DNA of 13,362 bases from Treponema sp. Lineage in GTDB: Bacteria; Spirochaetota; Spirochaetia; Treponematales; Breznakiellaceae. Position numbers and translations under genes: made by a program. Positions within the stretch are counted from its first letter, which is position 1. The number at the start of each line of letters is the position of its first letter. The notes beneath the pieces were generated by a model that saw only the letters and a list, made by a program, of their open reading frames with translations, made no database searches and was not told where the DNA came from. Shown here piece after piece: positions 1-7,371 of this stretch. The stretch lies in NCBI GenBank assembly GCA_031266255.1, contig JAISBK010000196.1, positions 1 to 13,362 of the forward strand, in the 5' to 3' direction.

Positions 1-60
1 GAGGCCCAACATCATAAATGTAAGCCTCACGGTCCTTTCCCACAAGATTAAGAATTGAGT

Positions 61-77
61 ATCCTTAAAATAAGGAT
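61..77 (+). promoter_or_regulatory. Inverted repeat overlapping the RBS of the Rpn gene
   Basis: A perfect 7-bp inverted repeat, ATCCTTA-aaa-TAAGGAT, ends 5 nt before the ATG at 83. Its right arm contains the ribosome binding site TAAGGA. In mRNA this could fold into a short hairpin that hides the Shine-Dalgarno sequence. The repeat is seen directly; a regulatory effect is inference. Confidence 0.45.
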
Positions 78-82
78 GGAAT

Positions 83-961
83 ATGATACGATTTGACGAA
101 ACCGACGACCTCATTGATATTTGTCTGGATAACGTGTTCAAGGCCGTATTCACCCGGAATACCCCGGCATCTCAGGGGGCCCTCTCAAGGCTCATTTCCG
201 CCCTGATTGGCCGGGATATTTCCGTAATCGCCATAAGCGCCAATGAGCCGCCTATAGACAACCTTCGGGACCGGCAAATCCGGTTCGACATCGCCTGTAG
301 AGCCGAAAATGGCGAACTGGTCAATGTCGAGATGAGCCTTAATCCCGACCCCTTTGAGCCGGTTCGGCTTGAGTTTCATGCCGGGAAGCTCTTTACAGGA
401 CAAGACATCCGGGGAACCGACAAGTCCTATGACGACTTGAAATATGCGTATCAAATCGCGATATTGGCAAAGGAACGATTTTTCACGGATGAGACCGCTT
501 TTCACACCTTTGAATACTACGATCCGGTCCGTAGGGTATCGCTTAACGGGAGGAGCCGGATTACTACGGTGGAGCTATCCAAGCTGGAGAGGGTAGTGGA
601 AAAACCCATAGGGGAGATGAACGCCCAGGAACAATGGGCAATATTTTTCCGCTATTTACTTGACAAGGGGAAACGGGGGAAGATAAATGAGCTAATAGCG
701 TATGAGGAGGGAATAGCGATGGCGAGCGAGGTATTACTGAGCATCAGTAAAGACGAGGTAGAGCGAGCGCGGCTTATGAGCGAATACAAGTATGCGGTAG
801 ACACCCAGAGCAAGATTGTGCACGCCAAACGGGAAGGCAGGAAGGAAGGCAGAAAGGAAGAGAAGTTGGAAATAGCAAAAGCCATGAAAGATATGGGTGA
901 CCCTATTGAAAAAATAGTCCACCTTACCGGGCTTACCCCAGAAGAAATTGTTGCGTTGTAG
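83..961 (+). CDS. Rpn family recombination-promoting nuclease / putative transposase (PD-(D/E)XK)
   Basis: A 292-residue protein resembling the Rpn/PD-(D/E)XK nuclease-transposase family that is abundant in treponeme genomes. Family members are thought to cut DNA and stimulate recombination. Visible features are an N-terminal segment of the type DNVFKAVFT followed by SRLISALIGRDI (about residues 16-46), then the nuclease core strand pair: Asp in IRFDIAC (about 66-72) and Glu in VNVEMSL (about 80-86). The Gln that usually follows the second acidic residue (ExQ) is replaced by Ser, so activity is uncertain. The C-terminus carries a KREGRKEGRKEE stretch, probably coiled-coil or basic, then a short hydrophobic helix ending EEIVAL. 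The ATG at 83 has TAAGGA 6 nt upstream. A fragment of a second paralogue follows directly. Family assignment is fairly secure; molecular function is inferred from the family. Confidence 0.85.
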   Translation: MIRFDETDDLIDICLDNVFKAVFTRNTPASQGALSRLISALIGRDISVIAISANEPPIDNLRDRQIRFDIACRAENGELVNVEMSLNPDPFEPVRLEFHAGKLFTGQDIRGTDKSYDDLKYAYQIAILAKERFFTDETAFHTFEYYDPVRRVSLNGRSRITTVELSKLERVVEKPIGEMNAQEQWAIFFRYLLDKGKRGKINELIAYEEGIAMASEVLLSISKDEVERARLMSEYKYAVDTQSKIVHAKREGRKEGRKEEKLEIAKAMKDMGDPIEKIVHLTGLTPEEIVAL

Positions 962-964
962 GGG

Positions 965-1090
965 GTGTTACTGAGCATCAGCAAAGATGAAGTTGAGCGG
1001 GCGCGGCTTATGAGCGAGTACAAGTATGCGGTCGATACCTAGAGCAAGGTTGTACAGGCAAAACGGGAAGGCAAACAGGAAGAAATCTGA
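965..1090 (+). pseudogene. C-terminal remnant of a second Rpn paralogue
   Basis: After the TAG of the upstream gene, the same reading frame continues with a near copy of that gene's residues 217-256 (nt 731-850). The first 25 codons, VLLSISKDEVERARL through AVDT, encode identical residues but differ at nine synonymous third positions. The next codon is TAG (1040-1042) where the intact gene has CAG. The frame then continues with I-to-V, H-to-Q and R-to-K changes to a TGA at 1088-1090. No start codon or 5' part is present. The pattern shows a diverged paralogue that was once under purifying selection, not a fresh tandem duplication. Confidence 0.8.
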
Positions 1091-1106
1091 AAAAACATCA
1101 GATTTC
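1082..1106. terminator. Candidate bidirectional terminator hairpin
   Basis: A perfect 9-bp inverted repeat GAAATCTGA-aaaaaca-TCAGATTTC lies between the Rpn remnant (its TGA is in the left arm) and the 3' end of the minus-strand operon at 1145. Read in either direction it makes a stem with a 7-nt loop. The T-tracts are weak on both sides (CTTTG on plus, TTCTTCC on minus), so termination is plausible from position but not strongly supported by sequence. Confidence 0.45.
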
Positions 1107-1144
1107 CTTTGACATAAACAGAGGATTCGAAGAATTTATAGGGC

Positions 1145-1981
1145 TTAATCCACCAGAGCCAGCAGCCTGGATTCAATGAAATGCAATAAACGGGCCTGTA
1201 ATAGATCCACTGGCATATCGAGCGCATGCAGATGCGCCTTCCAATCATCCACAAACATGAGCACATGCTTCCGGTCCAGGGGAAGCCGCTTCCCTCGCAG
1301 CAAGGCTTCACTGTTTTTATTATGGATTATCTGGTCTCCCACAAAGACAAGCCGTATATCGGTGAGCACATTCTTTTGATTTCGCAAGATAAGCACGATA
1401 ACCCCTCCTGCTCCACCGGTTTCTTGGGGCTTGTATTTGGTATAGGCCGAATAGGTCCACTGATCCAGGGGGATACGGATCCGGGTCAACAGTTCCTGCT
1501 GACCTAAGCCCGCAGGTCCTTGCAAAGTATAAAATCGGGAGGTGGAAATCCACCGGGCACCCGTGGCATTGCGTAATTCGTAATGCGCATCCAAGGCTAT
1601 CATCGGCGCCGTGGCATCCAAGTAGCAAGCGGGGGTACAGATATTGCCCCCAATAGTGGCAAGGTTGCGAAGCTGCGGCCCGATAATACCCAGCAAACAC
1701 TGGGTCAGTACTTCGGGAACGACTTTTCCCAGGTTGATGAGGTCATTTAATTTTACCATAGCCCCGATTTCCAGGTACCGTTCGGTCCGGGTAATACGGC
1801 GCAGCTCTTCCAGTCGATCCAGGGAGAGGACGTGCTTGGGAAAGACCGGTACGTGCTTGGCCTGACCTCGGAGGACTTGGGTCCCTCCCGCAATAGGCAG
1901 GGCATCGGGAAACCGTGCCCAGGTGCTGAAAAGGTCCTGAAAACTGGTGGGAGACCAGACCTGATTAAGCGCTGCGTCCAT
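1145..1981 (-). CDS. Xanthine dehydrogenase-type FAD-binding subunit
   Basis: A 278-residue FAD subunit of a three-subunit molybdenum hydroxylase (xanthine dehydrogenase/CO dehydrogenase CutM class). FAD takes electrons from the 2Fe-2S subunit and passes them to an acceptor. The first FAD loop is IAGGTQVLRG (residues 30-39) and the second is the hallmark LRNLATIGGNI (104-114), matching the family in spacing and sequence. Length fits the separate-subunit form (about 260-300). The ATG at 1981 overlaps the end of the 2Fe-2S gene by 17 bp, so translation is probably coupled. It is the last gene of the operon, with a hairpin beyond its TAA. The physiological substrate cannot be read from this subunit. 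Confidence 0.9.
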   Translation of the reverse strand: MDAALNQVWSPTSFQDLFSTWARFPDALPIAGGTQVLRGQAKHVPVFPKHVLSLDRLEELRRITRTERYLEIGAMVKLNDLINLGKVVPEVLTQCLLGIIGPQLRNLATIGGNICTPACYLDATAPMIALDAHYELRNATGARWISTSRFYTLQGPAGLGQQELLTRIRIPLDQWTYSAYTKYKPQETGGAGGVIVLILRNQKNVLTDIRLVFVGDQIIHNKNSEALLRGKRLPLDRKHVLMFVDDWKAHLHALDMPVDLLQARLLHFIESRLLALVD

Positions 1982-2453
1982 ACAATCTCCGTTGCCGAAT
2001 ATCCGCTATGGCCAAAACCGCAGCAACCAGGCTTTCCGGTTCAGTACAGCGGCATCGGATCCCCCGCAGTTCTGCCAGGATGTCTTTTCGAGCACTGGGC
2101 CGGGGCTTCTTGGTAAGGATGGTTTCCATGGTTAAAATTTTGCCGCTGTCGCAGTAGCCGCAAGTTACAACCCCTGCTTCGGCAAAGCCTTTGATGATGT
2201 CCTGGTACGCCTCGGTCTTTGCAAAGCCTTCAAGGGTAATAATGGTACTGTCCTGGACCCGAAAACCCGGGATCAGGCAGGATTTAACTACATTATCGTT
2301 AAAAATAACCGTGCAGGCTCCGCAGCATCCGGTTAAACATCCTGATTTTGCACCGGTAAGGGAGAATCGCTCCCGTACTATATCAATGAGCCGGGTATCC
2401 GGACCAGTATGGACCGTTACCTTTTCCTGGTTAAGGGTGAATCCTATAGTCAT
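1965..2453 (-). CDS. Xanthine dehydrogenase-type [2Fe-2S] subunit
   Basis: A 162-residue iron-sulfur subunit that relays electrons from the molybdenum site to FAD. The N-terminal plant-ferredoxin-like domain has Cys39, Cys44, Cys47 and Cys59 in GCLTGCCGACTV and KSC. The C-terminal helical domain has Cys98/Cys101 in TCGYCDSG and Cys134/Cys136 in RCRCT. All eight cluster ligands are therefore present. The usual QCGYC (Gln next to the molybdopterin) reads TCGYC, and the usual TPG after it reads DSG. The ATG at 2453 overlaps the TGA of the Mo subunit gene as ATGA, and the 3' end overlaps the FAD gene. Length is normal for the family (about 150-170). Confidence 0.93.
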   Translation of the reverse strand: MTIGFTLNQEKVTVHTGPDTRLIDIVRERFSLTGAKSGCLTGCCGACTVIFNDNVVKSCLIPGFRVQDSTIITLEGFAKTEAYQDIIKGFAEAGVVTCGYCDSGKILTMETILTKKPRPSARKDILAELRGIRCRCTEPESLVAAVLAIADIRQRRLYGRSA

Positions 2454-4591
2454 AGGGCCTCTTCTTTTTTTCGTAGGTTTTCCACTTCCCAGATCTCTTG
2501 CGCACCGAGAGGAATAGTTTCAAAGGGATGATCCATAGCCTGAGAAACCGCCTGAACATACGCCGCGGGAATAGAACTAAAGGGTAATGCTTCAATCCCT
2601 TGGGGATACTCCGTATCTTGCCCGATAAAATCAATCTGTATGATCGGTATATCTTCTGGGTCTAGAATCCCATAGGAATAAAACAGACGTTCAGGGATCT
2701 CCCCTTCAGTGTAGAAGAGCCGTTCCTGGGTAGCCCATCCCAGGGCTTGGATCGCGGAATAGCTCAGGGTACGCCGGGCCTGTTTTTCCGAAAGTATCCA
2801 GCCTCCTGCTATCCCCAGCCAGATCCCCCGGATGATAGGGGTATAGGCTATTGGGTCTATGGCTACTTCAACCACTGCCGCCCCCCATCCCAGCCTGGCA
2901 AGGGCGTGTTCGTCATAGAGCCGGTTACCAGGAACCGAAGCGGTCCCTTCCCAAGGTACTTTGAGGGAGGGGGCATAATACTCCCGTTCGGTGATGGGGA
3001 GGGGAACCTGGAACCGCTGTTGCTGTATAGTCCGGCAGGCCTTTTCCAGCAGGGGACTCAGCTCCGCAAGGGTATTGCTTACAGACCCAGCATCAGAGAG
3101 CTGCCCTACCTGGATCCGGATCAGGTCTGCATCAATCGACAGAATCTCCCCGGCGATCTTCCGCCACAGTTGGGCATATTCAGTAGTACAGGAGGCGCTG
3201 CGTATTTCCAAGGATCCGTCTGTTTCCAAACATACTTCAAGTCCATAGGAAACCCCATCATCAGGGGGGTACAAGAAACCGTTGCCCTGATACGCCAGGG
3301 CAATGCCTATCCCCCGGGGGTTCTCGTCTTTTGCTGCCCAGGAGCTTCCGTGGCGGTGGCTGCGCAGCAGCTCATAAGCGGCCCATTTCCGGTAATAATC
3401 GCTTTTGGCTGCGGTGGTATCAATGAGCTGTTCTACCGGAGCCGTCTTTACCGGCGCCCCGATGGCCAAGGACGCGTGTTTGGGGAACACATGCTGTTTG
3501 CGCCATGTTGCAGGATCCTGATGCAGGGTATCGGCAATGCGGGAAACATGCCGTTCTATGGCAAAGAAACCTTGAGATAACCCGAACCCTGCAAAGGGGC
3601 CTTGGGGAGGGATGTTCGTGGTGAGGGCAGTTCCTTTGAGGTTACACGGAGCAATCCTATAGGCCCCTAAGCTGCCAAGACAGGTCTGATCCAGTATTTC
3701 ATCGGTAAAAACCCCTTGAGCGCCCAAGTCGGTTTTCACGGTAATCGCGGTTTCCCGGATCTCCCCTGATTTCTCCAGGGTGCTGCGGATCTCAATCATC
3801 GTGAAGTGGCGTTTGGGAGAATACCGGAAGTCCTCTTCCCTGGTTAATACCAATTTTACCGGCTTATGGGTGATGTATGCCCCTAACGCGGCTTGGCAGG
3901 CAATGAGGGACGGGTACCATAGTTTCCCGTCCAAGTGCACTCCCAGGGCGGTAGCTTCAACTACCACCTCATCCAAGGGAATCTTGAGGACCTGGGATAC
4001 CGACCGTTTAACGTGCAAGGGCCATTGGGTAGCGGTATGAATTGCGATATGCCCCGCAGGACTCCTTTCCCCGGTGTATATTGCCACGGCGCCCTGGGGA
4101 TCTGCATACCAATGTTCTTGGATTCCGGTTTGATAGGTTCCTTGTACCGTGGTGGGGGGGATATCCTCCTCAGAATCGATCGCATCCTGGGGGATACTCA
4201 GGGTTCGTTCCGCTAAGACCCCCGCAACATCAGGCAGGGTCTGGAAAAAAACCGGGGTATCCTCATCCGCGATGACCTTACACTGGGCAGTGTATTCCTG
4301 GAGTTTACCCATATCAGGCCCTACCAAGAGGGCTACTGGTTCGCCTCTATACGAAATCGCCTCCACCGCAAAGATAGGCACCGGGAACTGGTCCACCTGA
4401 TTCGTACCGGGGATATCCTTACCTTGAATCAAGGTATAGCCAGCAGGCAACGGAGGACATGCAATGCTGTTCAAACGCCCTTTGGCCATAGGCGCCCGGA
4501 TGGTTAGGGCATATAAACCATCCGGTATCATAATATCATCTACAAACACCACTCTTTTACATCCTTCAAGACCAGCTGTATTCCTGGGCAA
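2450..4591 (-). CDS. Xanthine dehydrogenase-like molybdopterin-binding subunit, divergent active site
   Basis: A 713-residue protein with the layout of the large subunit of xanthine dehydrogenase/aldehyde oxidase enzymes. Recognisable blocks are VDDIMIPDGLYALTIRAP (17-34), QEHWYADPQG (158-167), LTREEDFRYSPKRH (249-262), GAYRIAP (309-315) and GFGLSQGFFAIE (335-346). It departs from the family where the glycine-rich GGGFGGK loop should be (ATALGVHLDGK, 213-223) and near the C-terminus, where the catalytic GxGEP motif should be (GIEALPF, 665-671). The TTG at 4591 keeps the N-terminal block but has no good Shine-Dalgarno and overlaps the aminotransferase by 26 bp. A GTG at 4552 is preceded by AAGGA 9 nt upstream, overlapping the aminotransferase TGA, and is a strong alternative giving 700 residues. 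Family is clear; whether it binds Mo cofactor and hydroxylates purines is open. Confidence 0.85.
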   Translation of the reverse strand: MPRNTAGLEGCKRVVFVDDIMIPDGLYALTIRAPMAKGRLNSIACPPLPAGYTLIQGKDIPGTNQVDQFPVPIFAVEAISYRGEPVALLVGPDMGKLQEYTAQCKVIADEDTPVFFQTLPDVAGVLAERTLSIPQDAIDSEEDIPPTTVQGTYQTGIQEHWYADPQGAVAIYTGERSPAGHIAIHTATQWPLHVKRSVSQVLKIPLDEVVVEATALGVHLDGKLWYPSLIACQAALGAYITHKPVKLVLTREEDFRYSPKRHFTMIEIRSTLEKSGEIRETAITVKTDLGAQGVFTDEILDQTCLGSLGAYRIAPCNLKGTALTTNIPPQGPFAGFGLSQGFFAIERHVSRIADTLHQDPATWRKQHVFPKHASLAIGAPVKTAPVEQLIDTTAAKSDYYRKWAAYELLRSHRHGSSWAAKDENPRGIGIALAYQGNGFLYPPDDGVSYGLEVCLETDGSLEIRSASCTTEYAQLWRKIAGEILSIDADLIRIQVGQLSDAGSVSNTLAELSPLLEKACRTIQQQRFQVPLPITEREYYAPSLKVPWEGTASVPGNRLYDEHALARLGWGAAVVEVAIDPIAYTPIIRGIWLGIAGGWILSEKQARRTLSYSAIQALGWATQERLFYTEGEIPERLFYSYGILDPEDIPIIQIDFIGQDTEYPQGIEALPFSSIPAAYVQAVSQAMDHPFETIPLGAQEIWEVENLRKKEEAL

Positions 4592-5819
4592 TGGTTTTAA
4601 CCACGGTAATCACCCGGTCAATCTGTGCATACTCCATTCCCGGCCATATAGGTAAAGAAATGACCCGCTGAAAACTCCTCATAGATTCAGGGAAATCAGC
4701 CTCAATAAGGCTATACCGGTCTCGGTAATAGGGCATGATATGCAGGGGAATGAAATGTACCGAAACCCCCACTCGAGCAGCCTGAATTTTTTCGATAAAG
4801 GTATCCCGGGTAATAGAGAGCCTTTCCAGATTGAGCCGTAAAGGATACAGGTGCCGGGCATCCCCCGGACCAGTAGGGGGCAAAGAAACCGGTAGCCCAT
4901 CTTGAAAGGCTGCATCATAGGCCGCAGCAATCTTCTTTCTTAATTCTAAGAGTTCCGGTGCTCGGGCGAGTTGCGCCCTGCCTAAAGCGGCTAAGAGGTC
5001 TGGCATGTTGTATTTATACCCCGCAGCCACTACTTCATAGTACCAAGATGCCTTGGTATCGGTATAGCGGTTCCACACGCTCCGGTCTATGCCGTGGGAA
5101 CGCATGAGGGCGATCCTGCCGGCGATCTCCGGATCCCGGCTTACCACCATACCCCCTTCTCCAGTGGTGATGGTTTTGGTGGCATAAAACGAGAATACCC
5201 CCAGATCACCAATGGTGCCTACCCAGGACCCGTTACTCAGTTGGGAAGGGAACGCATGGGCTGCATCTTCAATTACCCTGAGGCCGTACTTGCGGGCAAT
5301 ATCCATGATGGCATCCATATCACAGGGAAGACCGCCGTAGTGAACGGGGATCACTGCCTTGGGGGTACCCTGGGGACCAAAGCTACCCGGACCATGCCGC
5401 TGAGGATATGCCCCTTCCCCGTTGCAAAGCCGCATCAAGGTTGCTTCCAGGGCATGAGGGTCTATATGAAAGGTTCCCGGGGCAGTATCCACAAAAACCA
5501 CTTCGGCATGCAGGTAGCGAATCACTTCCGCGGTGGAAACAAAGGTATAGGCCGGAACCAGCACGAGGTCTCCGGTACAAATACCGCAGGCTTCCAGGGC
5601 AAGGTGCAGGCCGCTGGTGGCAGAATTGACCGTAAGGCTCTGTAAACCCGGGGGTCTTCCCCCAGGTCCTTCAAGAAACCGGGTGAATTCCGCTTCAAAG
5701 GCCAGGGCCTCTCGGCCCGTGGTGAGCCAACCGGAACGGAGTACCCGCAGCACGGCCTCCTCTTCTTCTGGGCCGATGAAGGGTCGAGCAAAGGGAATAT
5801 CCCCCTTATCCATCCACAT
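4566..5819 (-). CDS. DegT/DnrJ/EryC1 family PLP-dependent sugar aminotransferase
   Basis: A 417-residue aminotransferase of the nucleotide-sugar type (PglE/PseC/WbpE relatives), which transfers an amino group to a 4-keto (or 3-keto) sugar nucleotide. The N-terminus IPFARPFIGPEEEEAVLRVL with SGWLTTG is typical. The VIEDAAHAFPSQ segment carries the PLP-ring contacts, and the PLP lysine is K215 in SFYATKTITTGEGG. The chosen ATG at 5819 overlaps the dehydratase gene by 14 bp and has AAGGAGG 12 nt upstream; ATG 5813 is an alternative. A longer frame reaching 5894 lies inside the dehydratase and adds no family-like sequence. It directly follows the 4,6-dehydratase, so the pair likely makes a UDP-4-amino-4,6-dideoxy-N-acetylhexosamine for a surface glycan or glycoprotein. 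The exact sugar is inference. Confidence 0.9.
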   Translation of the reverse strand: MWMDKGDIPFARPFIGPEEEEAVLRVLRSGWLTTGREALAFEAEFTRFLEGPGGRPPGLQSLTVNSATSGLHLALEACGICTGDLVLVPAYTFVSTAEVIRYLHAEVVFVDTAPGTFHIDPHALEATLMRLCNGEGAYPQRHGPGSFGPQGTPKAVIPVHYGGLPCDMDAIMDIARKYGLRVIEDAAHAFPSQLSNGSWVGTIGDLGVFSFYATKTITTGEGGMVVSRDPEIAGRIALMRSHGIDRSVWNRYTDTKASWYYEVVAAGYKYNMPDLLAALGRAQLARAPELLELRKKIAAAYDAAFQDGLPVSLPPTGPGDARHLYPLRLNLERLSITRDTFIEKIQAARVGVSVHFIPLHIMPYYRDRYSLIEADFPESMRSFQRVISLPIWPGMEYAQIDRVITVVKTIAQEYSWS

Positions 5820-7314
5820 AATGAGGAATAGCCTCCTTGAGTATGTCCCGTAGCCGCTTAGGGTCTCGATACAGGTCCGGATGTTCTGGATCAAAACAGC
5901 AGATAGGCCGCAATTGCCCCATCAGTTCCTGGATATTCTGTTTATGGGGCTTTTTTCGTTCCACCTTGAGGATGCGGTTAAACTCGGTTTGACCAGGCAG
6001 TTCATCATCTCCCCAGAGCTTTTCCCCCAGCCGTTCTCCAGGACGAAGCCCGATATAGTCGATCTTGATGTCTGTTTCCGGTTCAAACCCATAAAACCGG
6101 ATCATCTGCTCTGCCATATCCCGGATCCGTACTGGTTCCCCCATATCAAGGAGGTAGAGGTTTCCGTTTTCCCCCACTCCCCCGGCTTTGAGCACCAGCG
6201 AACACGCTTCAGGGATGGTCATAAACCAACGCCGCATCTGAGGGTGGGTTACGGTTACCGGCCCTCCCTTTTCAATTTGCTGCTGGAAAAGAGGCATAAT
6301 AGAACCCCGGGAACCGAGCACATTACCGAACCGCACCACCATGAAATGGGGGTACGCAGCATCGGCAGCCCCCCGGGAGGCTGCGGCTTGAGCTGCTTCT
6401 TCCAGCACCAAGCGCTCGCAGAGGTACTTGGACACCCCGTAAACCGATACGGGTTCCACTGCCTTGTCTGTGGTAATGTGGACGAAACGCGATACCCCCT
6501 GCTTTCGGGCCGCGGCAATGAGGTTGGCAGTCCCAAAGAAGTTGTTTTCAATAGCTGCCACGGGGTTTTCTTCCATCATAGGAACGTGCTTATATGCAGC
6601 AGTATGGAAAATCACCTCGACTTTGAGGCGTTCCAAGATGTAATCCATATACCGCGTATCCTTGAGTTCCCCAATGATCGGTACCAGGGTGGCCTTTTCG
6701 CCCACCCCTTCCTCCTGGAGGAGTCTGAGTTCCCGGTCAATTTGATAGATGGCATTTTCTCCGTGACCAAACAGATAGAGCCGGGCCGCCCCCCCAGAAA
6801 GAAGCTGTCGGCAGAGTTCGCTTCCGATAGAACCTCCCGCGCCGGTAACCAGCACCCGTTTTCCCCTCAGGTAAGCCAGGCTTTCTTTCAAGTTTACCGT
6901 TATAGGCGTACGTCCTAACAGGTCTTGAGGATCGATGGAACGGGTTTGAATGAGGTGTGCATCCCCTTCGAGGATCTGGGAAATCCCCGGCAAGATCCGG
7001 ATCCGCTGGAAACCCACTTGTTTGAGGGTATGGTAGATATCCTTGAGGTATTCTCGGGAAGCACTGGGGATAGCGATGATGGCTTCATCAGCTCCCTTCA
7101 TCCGCAAAAGCTGGGCTACATCCCGGATCGGCCCCAGCACCGGAATCCCATCAATTTTCCTGCCTATCTTTTCTGGGTCATCATCCAAAAAAGCCACCAC
7201 TTCACCGAAGATAGCCTTTACTTTGATCTCCTGGGCCAGGGTCTGTCCTGCAAAACCTGCCCCGATAATGTATAAACGCTCTGATTGTAAAGGGGTTCTG
7301 TGTTTTTCTGTCAT
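5806..7314 (-). CDS. Nucleotide-sugar 4,6-dehydratase (CapD/FlaA1-like, polysaccharide biosynthesis)
   Basis: A 502-residue short-chain dehydrogenase/reductase-type enzyme. The N-terminal domain begins YIIGAGFAGQTL (about 15-26), a CoA-binding/Rossmann-like domain as in CapD proteins. There are no transmembrane helices, unlike the WbpM/PglF N-terminus. The catalytic domain has the NAD loop TGAGGSIGSE (157-166), HTAAYKHVPMME (237-248), TTDKAVEPVSVYGVSK (281-296) and LRPGERLGEKLW. Relatives convert UDP-GlcNAc to a 4-keto-6-deoxy sugar. Tyr292 and Lys296 form a normal YxxxK pair, whereas many CapD/FlaA1/WbpM enzymes have Met at the Tyr position. The ATG at 7314 has no clear Shine-Dalgarno. It lies 57 nt after the LoaP-like gene and overlaps the aminotransferase gene. 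The substrate is inferred from family. Confidence 0.9.
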   Translation of the reverse strand: MTEKHRTPLQSERLYIIGAGFAGQTLAQEIKVKAIFGEVVAFLDDDPEKIGRKIDGIPVLGPIRDVAQLLRMKGADEAIIAIPSASREYLKDIYHTLKQVGFQRIRILPGISQILEGDAHLIQTRSIDPQDLLGRTPITVNLKESLAYLRGKRVLVTGAGGSIGSELCRQLLSGGAARLYLFGHGENAIYQIDRELRLLQEEGVGEKATLVPIIGELKDTRYMDYILERLKVEVIFHTAAYKHVPMMEENPVAAIENNFFGTANLIAAARKQGVSRFVHITTDKAVEPVSVYGVSKYLCERLVLEEAAQAAASRGAADAAYPHFMVVRFGNVLGSRGSIMPLFQQQIEKGGPVTVTHPQMRRWFMTIPEACSLVLKAGGVGENGNLYLLDMGEPVRIRDMAEQMIRFYGFEPETDIKIDYIGLRPGERLGEKLWGDDELPGQTEFNRILKVERKKPHKQNIQELMGQLRPICCFDPEHPDLYRDPKRLRDILKEAIPHYVDG

Positions 7315-7371
7315 AGGGTATCTTTTTTTAGCATGTATCTCTTATCGCGCTTCTGTATAGGTTCATACTCA

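Noticed and set aside
1..57. Minus-strand frame near the left edge reading like GKDREAYIYDVGP
   Set aside because: It looks protein-like but is cut by the window edge and has no clear start after the upstream stop. It could be chance or an old gene fragment; more flanking sequence is needed to decide.
2747..3580. 277-codon open frame on the plus strand
   Set aside because: It is antisense to the Mo subunit gene, whose minus-strand frame carries clear family motifs. The plus-strand peptide is Pro/Gly-rich with no recognisable domain.
5881..6918. 345-codon open frame on the plus strand
   Set aside because: Antisense to the dehydratase gene, which has the NAD-binding and YxxxK motifs. Long antisense frames are expected with this codon usage.
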